Origin: an uncultured Oscillospiraceae bacterium
GTDB taxonomy: Bacteria; Bacillota; Clostridia; Oscillospirales; Oscillospiraceae
Assembly (NCBI GenBank): GCA_910585265.1
Contig: CAJUCA010000027.1
Location: 1-44,233 of the forward strand
DNA length: 44,233 nucleotides
Direction: 5' to 3'
Position 1 is the stretch's first letter; every line of letters begins with the position of its first letter. A model generated the notes under the pieces. The model was not told the origin of the DNA. It saw nothing but the letters and a program-made list of their open reading frames with translations, and ran no database searches. Of the stretch, positions 31,617 through 38,860 are shown in pieces. The position numbers and the translations under genes were made by a program.

Positions 31617-32293
31617 GGCGCGTCCATTGCGGGGCCGGGGGGCTGGCCCTGCTCCTCCAGCGCGCTCTGCCAGGACTCCGGGAGCTGGAACGTCATCCCC
31701 AGGGCGGTCTGCTGGGCGGCGGTGTAGGCCAGCGTGTCCAGTACCATGGGCAGCCACGGACCCAGTTCCCCGGGGCCTGTGTCGGCGAACTGCACCGCGA
31801 GCAGCAGGACGTCCTCATACCGCTCCCAGCTCCCATATTGATCCGCGGAGAGAACGGACACCCCTTCGTCATTGCAGCCCAGCCAGACGGTCCTGTTCAA
31901 GCTGGGCAGGAGGTAGGACGTGGAGCCCACCATGCAGCCGCCCCCGGTATCGCCGTAGTCCTGATCCTGGAGCTGGTACTCAAAGGGATCAAACCCGGGC
32001 CGCAGGTCATGGACGCCGATCTCCTCCGCCGTCATGGAGCGATCCAGCGGATATTCGCCGGGATAAGTGCGGCACTCATAAGCGGCGGCGGGACTGCCGT
32101 TCATGCAGCGGTTCCGCAGGTCGCGGATCTTCTTCTCCGCAGCTTCCTTTTCCCGGAAGAACAGCCGCCTGCCGTTCTCCGCCAGACAGCCGGACTGTCC
32201 GGAGAGGGGGCCGTTGGGCGTCCCGGCGGCCCATATCACGTACAGGCTGGGCGGGGTAATGTCAACCGGCCCGGTTTCTTTCGTGTATTTCAT
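31610..32293 (-). CDS. ICE hypothetical protein
   Basis: A 227-residue soluble protein (DITPPSLYVIWAAGTPNGPL, EKEAAEKKIRDLRNRCMNGS, RTVWLGCNDEGVSVLSADQY). No motif is recognised and there is no membrane segment. ATG 32293 follows AGAAAGGAATCATTCATC. Its end overlaps the methyltransferase start, so the two are co-translated. The 113 bp before it (32294-32406) hold no gene. Function unknown; linkage to the methyltransferase suggests an antirestriction or DNA-processing accessory. Confidence 0.65.
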   Translation of the reverse strand: MKYTKETGPVDITPPSLYVIWAAGTPNGPLSGQSGCLAENGRRLFFREKEAAEKKIRDLRNRCMNGSPAAAYECRTYPGEYPLDRSMTAEEIGVHDLRPGFDPFEYQLQDQDYGDTGGGCMVGSTSYLLPSLNRTVWLGCNDEGVSVLSADQYGSWERYEDVLLLAVQFADTGPGELGPWLPMVLDTLAYTAAQQTALGMTFQLPESWQSALEEQGQPPGPAMDAPC

Positions 32294-32406
32294 GATGAAT
32301 GATTCCTTTCTATTATGATCTGCCGTCTGGGCGGTGTGGACACCTCGCCCCCGGACAGCGGCGGCCCCGCCGTCAGGAGAAAGCCGCCGCTCCCATCAAA
32401 GAGGGA

Positions 32407-32613
32407 TCAGTACACCGTGTCCATCGCGGGTCCGGTGAACGGCTCCGGTTCGTCCTCCCAGCACAGCTCGTCAGGGGGGCGGTACAGGATCTCCTCCGTG
32501 CCGACGTGCTGGACTGGGATGCCCAGCCCCTTCGCAAGCTGCTCCTCGGCGGCCATGCCGGGGCTGATCCGGTCGCCGGACAGCGGGGAGGCAATGTATA
32601 CCAGCTTTCTCAT
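32407..32613 (-). CDS. Small ICE protein
   Basis: A 68-residue protein beginning MRKLVYIASPLSGDRISPGM and ending FTGPAMDTVY. The start resembles nucleoside 2-deoxyribosyltransferase-like (DUF4406) proteins, which begin with YIASPL, but the rest of that domain is missing. It may be a short relative or a remnant. ATG 32613 follows AAGGAGCATGATCATAG. It lies 24 bp after the TrbL-like gene on the same strand. Confidence 0.6.
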   Translation of the reverse strand: MRKLVYIASPLSGDRISPGMAAEEQLAKGLGIPVQHVGTEEILYRPPDELCWEDEPEPFTGPAMDTVY

Positions 32614-32637
32614 CTATGATCATGCTCCTTCTTTGAA

Positions 32638-33534
32638 CTATTTTCCGCCAACCGCGCTGGCGATGACCTTGGTGGTGCTCACCGCCATCTGGGCGGTGTG
32701 GACGGCGGAGGTGAGGCTGGCCTTGGTGGAGGTGTCCAGCCCAAAGGCCCCGGCGATCCGGGGCACCTCCCCCGCGGACAGCATCAGCCCCAGCCCCAGC
32801 AGGGCGTGGTCGCTGAACACCATCAGCCCCGCCGTCAGGATGGCGGCCTGGAGGAAGGCCGTCAGGCACAGGCCCACGATCTGCTTGCACCACTGGGTGA
32901 AGCCGTCCGTGTAGCCCCGGGGGACGCTGAACATATAGAGCGCGCCCACCGCGATCTGGATGAGCAGGATGCCGCCCCGCTTCAGATTGGCGAAGAATAC
33001 CTTGAGCACGGCGTAGGCCATCAGGATCACACAGAACAGCATCATGACGGGGTTGAAGGCAGGCCCGCCGAAAATGAAGTCCACCCCGGAGGCAGTCAGC
33101 CCTTCCGGGGTGGTGAGCTTTTCAACAATACCCTGTCCGATGCCCCCGATGTCCCCCAGCCCGGTGATGCCAGCGGTAAAGCTGGCCTGGAGGGATACGG
33201 ACAGGGCGTACAGCCGGACGGGGACGGCGGAGAACAGGCTGGCCGCCAGAAAGCCCTTGAGGCAGTTGATGGCGGTATGGCGGATGTTTCCCCGGCCCGA
33301 GGAATACTCGATGCCGAACTCAAAGCAGGACACCACCACGCTGACAGCGAACAGGGCCCAGCCCAGCTGGGAGAAGAACCGCACCACGGCCTGCACCCAG
33401 ATCAGGTCGAACAGCTCCACCCCCATATTGCCCATGAGGGCGAAGAACGCCCCCAGGAACCCCACCGTCTGGCTGTATGCCCAGTCCAGCAGTTCGTCCA
33501 GGACGGTGGAGGCCACGAAGTCCCAAATAAAAAT
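32638..33534 (-). CDS. VirB6/TrbL-like conjugation channel protein, probable ATT start
   Basis: A polytopic membrane protein of 298 residues with at least six hydrophobic segments (FFSQLGWALFAVSVVVSCFE, GPAFNPVMMLFCVILMAYAV, VGLCLTAFLQAAILTAGLMV). It forms part of the inner-membrane translocation channel. The family N-terminus reads about MFIWDFVASTVLDxL. Here FIWDFVASTVLDELLDW is encoded but the first possible codon is ATT 33534, with GAGGTGA and TTTACT before it and an in-frame TGA at 33541-33543. GTG 33516 is the only conventional start, and it lacks a ribosome binding site and loses conserved residues. It precedes the small gene at 32407. Confidence 0.8.
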   Translation of the reverse strand: MFIWDFVASTVLDELLDWAYSQTVGFLGAFFALMGNMGVELFDLIWVQAVVRFFSQLGWALFAVSVVVSCFEFGIEYSSGRGNIRHTAINCLKGFLAASLFSAVPVRLYALSVSLQASFTAGITGLGDIGGIGQGIVEKLTTPEGLTASGVDFIFGGPAFNPVMMLFCVILMAYAVLKVFFANLKRGGILLIQIAVGALYMFSVPRGYTDGFTQWCKQIVGLCLTAFLQAAILTAGLMVFSDHALLGLGLMLSAGEVPRIAGAFGLDTSTKASLTSAVHTAQMAVSTTKVIASAVGGK

Positions 33535-33556
33535 AGTAAATCACCTCGCATTGTGA

Positions 33557-33595
33557 TATAATGATGCCCCTGGCGTTCAACGCCAGGGGTGTTTT
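33557..33595 (+). promoter_or_regulatory. Promoter box and hairpin before the helicase gene
   Basis: TGATATAATG contains a -10 box (33557-33562) with the extended TG. Just after it CCCCTGGCG (33567-33575) pairs with CGCCAGGGG (33581-33589) and is followed by TGTTTT. The RNA would start at this hairpin, which may protect its 5' end, or the structure may stop transcripts coming from the left. The gene starts at 33621. Confidence 0.45.
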
Positions 33596-33620
33596 CAAAT
33601 GAGGAAGCGGAGGCGGGCCC

Positions 33621-35759
33621 ATGACCTGCAGCGAGTTCAAAACCCAATATCAGATCCGCCTCAACCCCCAGCAGGAGGCGGCGGTGCGGCAGGTGGACGG
33701 CCCCGTCCTGCTCCTGGCGGTGCCGGGCAGCGGCAAGACCACCGTGCTGGTCACCCGCCTGGGATACATGATCTATTGTAAAGGCATCCGCCCGGAGAAC
33801 ATCCTCACCGTGACATACACCGTGGCCGCCACCCGTGATATGAAGGCCCGGTTTGTCCGCATCTTCGGGGAGGAGCAGGCGGACAAGCTCACCTTCCGTA
33901 CCATCAACGGCCTGTGCGCGGTGGCGATCCACCACTATGCGCGGACAAAGGGCACCCAGCCCTTCACCCTGGCGGACGATGAGACGCAGCTCAACGCGGT
34001 GGTCCGGGAGCTGCTGGCCAAGGGCGGAGGCGGATACCCTCCAGATCAGCAGGTGAAGGAGGCCCGCACCCAGATCACCTACTGTAAAAACATGATGTTC
34101 AGTGACGCGGACGTGGAGGCCCGCCAGGTGGACGGCATGGACTTTCCGTCAGTCTACAAGGGCTACCAGGCGTTTCTATTGAAACACCGCCTCATGGACT
34201 TTGACGATCAAATGGTGTTCACCTACCGCATTTTCCGGCAGCACCCGGACATTCTGGCCCACTTCCAGCACCGCTGGCCCTATCTCTGCGTGGACGAGGC
34301 CCAGGACACGTCCAAGATTCAGCACGCCATCCTGCGCCTGCTGGCGGCCAAGTCCCGCAGCATCTTCATGGTGGGGGACGAGGATCAGAGCATCTACGGC
34401 TTCCGGGCGGCGTGGCCCCAGGCCCTGCTGGAGTTTGACCAGGTGTGGCCGGGGGCCAAGGTGCTGATGATGGAGACCAACTACCGCTCCACAAAATCTA
34501 TCGTGGAGGCGGCGGATTCCTTCATCCAGCGCAACGGGAGCCGCCGTCCCAAGCATATGCGCACGGACAATCCCCAGGGCGCGCCCATCCGAAGGGTGGC
34601 ACTGGCGGACTACAACCGCCAGTATAACTACCTCTTGAAGGTGGCGCGGGACTGCAAGGAACAGACCGCCGTCCTCTACCGCAACAATGACAGCGCCCTG
34701 CCCCTCATCGACCTGCTGGAGCGGGAGGGGGTTCCCTATACCTGCCGCCAGCGGGAGGGCTTCTTCTTCACCAGCCCCATTGTCCGGGACGTCACCGATA
34801 TGCTGGAGTTCGCCTTTGACGACGCCAACTGGGAGCGGTTCCTCCGGTTCTACTACAAGCTGGATCTGAAAATCAAAAAGCCGGTCCTGGCCGGGATGCT
34901 CCGGGGGATGGGGGCGGATGAGACGGTGTTCGACCGCCTGCTGGCCAACGAGGGCCTGGAACCCTGGCAGTATGGGAAGGTGCGGGCACTCCAGACCCAT
35001 TACGCAAAAATCCCCCAGCTCACCAGCTTTGCCGCCATCCAGCGGCTGGTGAAGTTCATGGGCTACGGGGACTATCTGCGGGAGCAGAAGGCGGACACGT
35101 CCAAGCTGGATGTGCTGCTGTCCCTGGCCAACCAGACCCCGGCCACGGGGCCGTTCCTTCTGCGGCTGCAAGAGCTGCGGGACACCATTGAGGGCATGGA
35201 ACCCGACCCGGCCTGCCCCTTCGTGCTGTCCACCATCCACGCCAGCAAGGGGCTGGAGTACGACCGCGTCATCCTCATCGACGCGGTGGACGGCACGTTC
35301 CCCTCTGATCCCTTCCCGCATGATGATGAGGGAAGGTCCGCGCTGGAGGAGGAGCGTCGGCTGTTCTATGTAGGGGCCACCCGGGCCAAAAAGCAGTTGG
35401 AGTTTTTGTGCTATGAGAGCCGGTTCGGGGAATCCGCCGGAGCAGGCCGCACCTTCATCGGCCAGCTCCTGGGGGAGGAGCCGCCTGCGGCCCCGGAACC
35501 CCAGTTCAATCCCCAGCCCAAGCCGAAACGGGCCAGCCGTCCCGCTTACGAGGACGGCCCCACCCCGGCCCAGCTGGCGAAGCGGATGGAGGATTTCATG
35601 GCCGGGGCCGAGGTGGAGCACAAGCAGTTCGGAAAGGGCGAGATTCTGGGGCGGCTGGGCAGCATTGCCCTCATCGCCTTTGAGGACATAGATGAGGTGA
35701 AGCGGGTAGACCTGACCACCTGTGTCAAAAAGGGCCTGATCCGTCCGGCTGGGGAGTGA
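33621..35759 (+). CDS. UvrD/Rep-type superfamily 1 DNA helicase
   Basis: The 712-residue ATP-dependent 3'-5' helicase has all main SF1A motifs: LNPQQEAAVR (Q), LLAVPGSGKTTVLVTRLGYM (Walker A), YLCVDEAQDTS (II), MVGDEDQSIYGFRAAWP (III), METNYRSTKSIVEAA (IV), LSTIHASKGLEYDRVILIDA (V) and RRLFYVGATRAKKQLEF (VI). The C-terminus has a Pro-rich linker and a tail GKGEILGRLGSIALIAFEDI as in PcrA/UvrD tails. ATG 33621 follows GGAGGCGGGCCC. It runs against the ICE genes, and its stop directly abuts the stop of the pilin-like gene. It may aid ICE replication or act in defence or repair. Confidence 0.93.
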   Translation: MTCSEFKTQYQIRLNPQQEAAVRQVDGPVLLLAVPGSGKTTVLVTRLGYMIYCKGIRPENILTVTYTVAATRDMKARFVRIFGEEQADKLTFRTINGLCAVAIHHYARTKGTQPFTLADDETQLNAVVRELLAKGGGGYPPDQQVKEARTQITYCKNMMFSDADVEARQVDGMDFPSVYKGYQAFLLKHRLMDFDDQMVFTYRIFRQHPDILAHFQHRWPYLCVDEAQDTSKIQHAILRLLAAKSRSIFMVGDEDQSIYGFRAAWPQALLEFDQVWPGAKVLMMETNYRSTKSIVEAADSFIQRNGSRRPKHMRTDNPQGAPIRRVALADYNRQYNYLLKVARDCKEQTAVLYRNNDSALPLIDLLEREGVPYTCRQREGFFFTSPIVRDVTDMLEFAFDDANWERFLRFYYKLDLKIKKPVLAGMLRGMGADETVFDRLLANEGLEPWQYGKVRALQTHYAKIPQLTSFAAIQRLVKFMGYGDYLREQKADTSKLDVLLSLANQTPATGPFLLRLQELRDTIEGMEPDPACPFVLSTIHASKGLEYDRVILIDAVDGTFPSDPFPHDDEGRSALEEERRLFYVGATRAKKQLEFLCYESRFGESAGAGRTFIGQLLGEEPPAAPEPQFNPQPKPKRASRPAYEDGPTPAQLAKRMEDFMAGAEVEHKQFGKGEILGRLGSIALIAFEDIDEVKRVDLTTCVKKGLIRPAGE

Positions 35760-36101
35760 TCACAGCCCCGCAATGGTCCAGATGTAGAGCGGGGCGGTGA
35801 GGACGAACACCAGGCAGGCGAACAGGATCACCGGGCCCGCCCACTCAAACTGGCCGTGCTTCTTATAATCAAAATACGCCAGGCCGACCTTGCCGAAAAA
35901 GGCAATCGCCAGGATCATATCCAGGGCGGGGAACACCACGTTGTTCACCACGGTCTTGATCTGGCCCGCGGCGTCCTTCCAGGTCTTTTCCACCACGTCG
36001 GCCACGCCCGTGCCGCCCGCGGAGGCGAAGGCCGGGGCGCAGCACAGGGCCGCCGCCACCAGGACGGCAATCAGAATAGCGGCAGTTTTTTTGTACTTCA
36101 T
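35760..36101 (-). CDS. VirB2/TrbC-like pilin subunit (DUF3852-like)
   Basis: The 113-residue protein begins with a signal peptide (MKYKKTAAILIAVLVAAALC, cleavage near AFASA). Two hydrophobic segments follow (NNVVFPALDMILAIAFFGKV, WAGPVILFACLVFVLTAPLY), a pattern of conjugative pilin-like proteins in clostridial ICEs. It probably forms the outer or membrane part of the channel. ATG 36101 follows GGAGGACAATTCAAC. Its stop (TCA on the plus strand) touches the helicase TGA, forming TGATCA. It is separated from its usual downstream partner, the TrbL-like gene, by the inserted helicase. Confidence 0.82.
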   Translation of the reverse strand: MKYKKTAAILIAVLVAAALCCAPAFASAGGTGVADVVEKTWKDAAGQIKTVVNNVVFPALDMILAIAFFGKVGLAYFDYKKHGQFEWAGPVILFACLVFVLTAPLYIWTIAGL

Positions 36102-36119
36102 GTTGAATTGTCCTCCAAT

Positions 36120-36773
36120 CTAATCGTTTGATGAATTGTGTTCCACGCGGGCATTCCGGCGGCCCGCGCGTTCCTTGGCGTGTCTTACCAGCAGGTGAAA
36201 TTCCCAGGGGGAAACCTGGAGGGACTTGTAACAGCCCCGGCCGTCCATGCCGTGGGCCCCGATGTGGACCACCAGGGGATAGCTGGCACCGGGGCTGTCC
36301 CAATACCTCCGCCTGAACTCAACCGGGGACAGCCTGCCTACCCCAGCCACATAGATCCACTGGGCGGCGGTGCAGAACTCGCCGGGCTCGTCAGGCCACA
36401 GGTGCTTCCCCCGCAGGGCGCGGGGGAGCTTTTCTTTGTCCGGGACCGGGAGAAGGCACTGATGGAACAGGCAATACCGGATCCGCAGGCGGGCGGCCAG
36501 TTCCCGGGCCAGCTCCATGACCTGCGGGTCGGACTTCCACAGGGGGTATTCCAAAAACCGCAGCTCCATCACGTCCTCGCCCTCCCGGTCATTGGGGAAC
36601 AGCGGCAGGCAGTGGATCAGGTCTATGGCATCTGCGCCCTGTTGGACGCCCAGAATCTTTTGACCGGAGGCGGGCAGGGCCCTGTATGCCCGGACGGCGT
36701 CAGGGAGGCTGTGGAAGTGGGCAATATCCAGCCGCCCTTCCCTCGGGTTGTTTGTCACATAGAATTGGAGCAT
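36120..36773 (-). CDS. ICE hypothetical protein
   Basis: A 217-residue soluble protein beginning MLQFYVTNNPREGRLDIAHF and continuing HSLPDAVRAYRALPASGQKI, then GKHLWPDEPGEFCTAAQWIY. The fold appears mixed alpha/beta with no known motif. It resembles accessory proteins commonly found near YodL/DUF3849-type genes on clostridial ICEs. ATG 36773 follows GGGGTGAGGGCC, which overlaps the end of the small gene at 36779. Function unknown. Confidence 0.65.
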   Translation of the reverse strand: MLQFYVTNNPREGRLDIAHFHSLPDAVRAYRALPASGQKILGVQQGADAIDLIHCLPLFPNDREGEDVMELRFLEYPLWKSDPQVMELARELAARLRIRYCLFHQCLLPVPDKEKLPRALRGKHLWPDEPGEFCTAAQWIYVAGVGRLSPVEFRRRYWDSPGASYPLVVHIGAHGMDGRGCYKSLQVSPWEFHLLVRHAKERAGRRNARVEHNSSND

Positions 36774-36778
36774 GGCCC

Positions 36779-36898
36779 TCACCCCGCTTCCATGCCGCGC
36801 GGGCGGGGCTGTCCGGCTGCCCGGCGGCCTTCCTTCCACCTGTCCAGCTCACCCTCCCGCTTGGCCTCCTGTCTGGAATAGGGGTAAAGTTCAGCCAT
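36779..36898 (-). CDS. Short DUF3849-like protein
   Basis: A 39-residue ORF (MAELYPYSRQEAKREGELDR, then WKEGRRAAGQPRPRGMEAG) overlapping the preceding gene by 8 bp. The first 20 residues match the start of much longer ICE proteins (MAELYPYSREEAKR...). This looks like a truncated relative kept in an operon, or a small stand-alone version. GGGGTAGTCCATC precedes ATG 36898. Confidence 0.55.
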   Translation of the reverse strand: MAELYPYSRQEAKREGELDRWKEGRRAAGQPRPRGMEAG

Positions 36899-37385
36899 GA
36901 TGGACTACCCCGCTGTCCAGCATCATCAGCTCATCCAGGCCGCCCGCGCACGCCCCCATCCCCTCCAGCATCCGCCGCACCGCCGGGGGCACATCGGTGA
37001 TATCGTGCCGCAGCCCGCCATCGGACACATGGGCCACGCCGTCGCAGACCTCCACATGGAGCTTGTTCCCCTCCGGAATGCCCATCTCTGCCCGTATATC
37101 CTCGGACAGCTCCGCCTCCGGCCCGTATACCCCCTCGTAGGGGCACCCGTCCGGGCAGCCCCCGCAGGGGCCGCAGGCGTCCTTCAGCTTGCCCAGGAAC
37201 TCCGCCGCAAGGCAGGTCAGGGCGTCGATGGCGCGGACCGTCTGCATCGCGGTCATGCTGGCGGGAGCCGCCACCAGCAAGCCCTTCTCCACCCGGAAGC
37301 CCAGGGTTTCGTCTGGCTTGAAGCCGCAGATCTCCGCCACCTCGCCAGGGAGCGTAAAATCCTTGTTCCGCTTATGATTCTTCAT
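36891..37385 (-). CDS. AbrB-like protein with Cys-rich middle
   Basis: A 164-residue protein. Residues 1-40 (DFTLPGEVAEICGFKPDETL, GFRVEKGLLVAAP) resemble a SpoVT/AbrB swapped-hairpin DNA-binding fold. A Cys cluster follows (CGPCGGCPDGCPYEGVYG) that could bind zinc or an iron-sulfur cluster. The end is acidic (MLEGMGACAGGLDELMMLDS). ATG 37385 follows GAGGAGGAACACGAAC and overlaps the methylase end by 14 bp. It may be a regulator of the accessory genes. Confidence 0.7.
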   Translation of the reverse strand: MKNHKRNKDFTLPGEVAEICGFKPDETLGFRVEKGLLVAAPASMTAMQTVRAIDALTCLAAEFLGKLKDACGPCGGCPDGCPYEGVYGPEAELSEDIRAEMGIPEGNKLHVEVCDGVAHVSDGGLRHDITDVPPAVRRMLEGMGACAGGLDELMMLDSGVVHHG

Positions 37386-38364
37386 GTTCGTGTTCCTCCT
37401 CTTGTTTTTTTGTAGGTTCATGGATCAGCCGGTATGTCCCTCCGCCGCCCCTGTCCCCGCCGCGCTGGAACAGGTCCATCTGCCAGCCCTGGCCGGAGCC
37501 CAGGGCGCGGGGGTCATAGTTGGTCATCACCACCTCCTCGTACTCGCTGCCCGCGGTCTGGGACATACTGTTGGGCCGCGTGGTGTGGAAGATGTAAAAG
37601 TCCCGGTACAGGCCGCAGATGAAATCGCAGTAGTTGTAGGACACCATCACCAGCCCTTTGCACTTTGCCAGCGTGTCGTGGAGCCGGATATGGTCTGTTT
37701 TGGGAAAGGCCACCTCGTAGTGCTCGGCGTTGAAGTAGGGCGGGTCACAGTAGAAAAAGGTGTCCTCCCGGTCGTACTGGGCGATGAGCTCCCCGAAATC
37801 CTTGTTCTCCACCACCACATTCCTCAGTCTGCGGGAGCACTCCCAGACCAGGTAAAAGAAGCGGCGGATGTCGCAGGGGCGGCCCGCGAAGGAGCCGCCC
37901 CCGCCGCTGAAGCTGTACCGGATCAGTTTGAAGTAGTCTGCCGCCCGCCGCACATCGCCCCGGGGTGTGCGCTCCAGCATCAGGCGGCGGATCATTTCCT
38001 CCTGGGGCGGCTCCAAAAAAACCTGGGTCAGCTCCAGCTCCTCCTTCAGGTAGTCCCCGGTGAACTCCTGCCGGGAGAAGAACCTGTAAAGTACGTTGAA
38101 ATCGTCCCGGGCGTTCAGGGGCAGGAAGCCCAGCTCCCGGAGCAGGGCCATGGGGCGATCCTTCACACAGCAGAACAGGTTGGCGAGGCTGCTGTTGTAA
38201 TCGTTGTAGATTTCCGCGCAGCCCCGGCGCAGGGGGCGGTTCAGGGTGACGGTTCCGCTGCCGCCGAACACGTCCACGAACCGGGCGTAGCTGGCGGGGG
38301 CCAGACGGTCGATCAGCCACAGCAGCTTCCCCTTCCCGCCCACCCAGGGGATGATGCTTCTCAG
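37372..38364 (-). CDS. Dam-type (D12) adenine-specific DNA methylase, probable CTG start
   Basis: The 330-residue methylase transfers a methyl group to N6 of adenine. Motifs are IIPWVGGKGKLLWLI (motif X), FVDVFGGSGTVTLN (AdoMet binding), EIYNDYNSSLANLF and the catalytic TFFYCDPPYFNAEHY. No ATG is present. GTG 38343 would cut off the conserved IIPW before GGK. CTG 38364 gives LRSIIPWVGGKG and lies 6 nt after AGGGGGTGG, so it is preferred. The tail is very acidic (KKQEEEHEHEES). It probably protects the ICE from restriction enzymes, together with the cytosine methylase. Confidence 0.88.
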   Translation of the reverse strand: MRSIIPWVGGKGKLLWLIDRLAPASYARFVDVFGGSGTVTLNRPLRRGCAEIYNDYNSSLANLFCCVKDRPMALLRELGFLPLNARDDFNVLYRFFSRQEFTGDYLKEELELTQVFLEPPQEEMIRRLMLERTPRGDVRRAADYFKLIRYSFSGGGGSFAGRPCDIRRFFYLVWECSRRLRNVVVENKDFGELIAQYDREDTFFYCDPPYFNAEHYEVAFPKTDHIRLHDTLAKCKGLVMVSYNYCDFICGLYRDFYIFHTTRPNSMSQTAGSEYEEVVMTNYDPRALGSGQGWQMDLFQRGGDRGGGGTYRLIHEPTKKQEEEHEHEES

Positions 38365-38397
38365 GGGATGCCACCCCCTCGCCGCCGCGGGTTCCGC

Positions 38398-38757
38398 TTA
38401 CTCTTTTCCGCCTGACGGCAAAAATTCGTCCGCTCCATCGCCCCTCCTCTCCCCGTTCTGTTCCATGGGCCCATAGGACTCCATGGCCTTGGACAGCCCG
38501 CTGATGGACTTGAGCAGGGTGCGCACCATCTTCTCCAGCCAGCGGATGGTGGCGTGGAGCTCCCCGGCGTTTTCGGCGTAAAAGTACCCGCCCGATCCGC
38601 CCGCGATGGGCAGGCCCTTACAGCGCATCCGGTGCACCAGGTTGGTGAGCTGATCCTTGCTGAGTCCCAGCCGCCGCTGGAGCTGGGCGCGGGTCTGGAT
38701 GTTCCGGCGTCCGGCGCAGTTGGCCTTGAGGTAGTTGAGCAGCTGTTCTTCTTTCAT
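38398..38757 (-). CDS. Winged-helix-like ICE protein with repeat-derived C-terminus
   Basis: A 119-residue protein. Residues 1-60 look like a helix-turn-helix (LLNYLKANCAGRRNIQTRAQ, LQRRLGLSKDQLTNLVHRMR, CKGLPI) with a GGYFYAENAGEL wing. A helix follows (WLEKMVRTLLKSISGLSKAM). The last 18 residues (GERRGDGADEFLPSGGKE) come from a degenerate copy of the in-frame element seen in VirB4 and the relaxase. ATG 38757 follows AAAAGGAGGACATC. It is the first gene after a terminator and is followed by the methylase in the same frame. Confidence 0.7.
   Translation of the reverse strand: MKEEQLLNYLKANCAGRRNIQTRAQLQRRLGLSKDQLTNLVHRMRCKGLPIAGGSGGYFYAENAGELHATIRWLEKMVRTLLKSISGLSKAMESYGPMEQNGERRGDGADEFLPSGGKE
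38410..38454 (-). repeat. In-frame element, degenerate partial copy 4
   Basis: These 45 bp align without gaps to 26611-26655 of copy 2, with 31 of 45 positions identical, including the intact GCCTGACGGC and CCTCTCCCC. They are read in the same frame (GERRGDGADEFLPSGGKE against GERSRSAMSELQPSGGSE). A stop follows directly, so the host protein ends inside the element. Confidence 0.55.
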
Positions 38758-38805
38758 GATGTCCTCCTTTTTTGGGGGCGTTTTCCCGAAAAAGGGGCAT
38801 GAAAG

Positions 38806-38848
38806 CACAAAAAGAAGGGGCCGCTGTCCCCATCGGGAAAACGGCCCC
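38806..38848 (-). terminator. Rho-independent terminator after the YodL-like gene
   Basis: On the minus strand GGGGCCG (38848-38842) pairs with CGGCCCC (38823-38817) and is followed by TTCTTTTTG. It ends the upstream accessory operon (38861-44233), so the genes from 38757 leftward need their own promoter, which I could not identify in the 48 bp left. Confidence 0.75.
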
Positions 38849-38860
38849 TATATAATGGTT

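Noticed and set aside
34176..35621. 481-codon minus-strand ORF
   Set aside because: It is the antisense shadow of the UvrD-like helicase, whose seven motifs are all on the plus strand.
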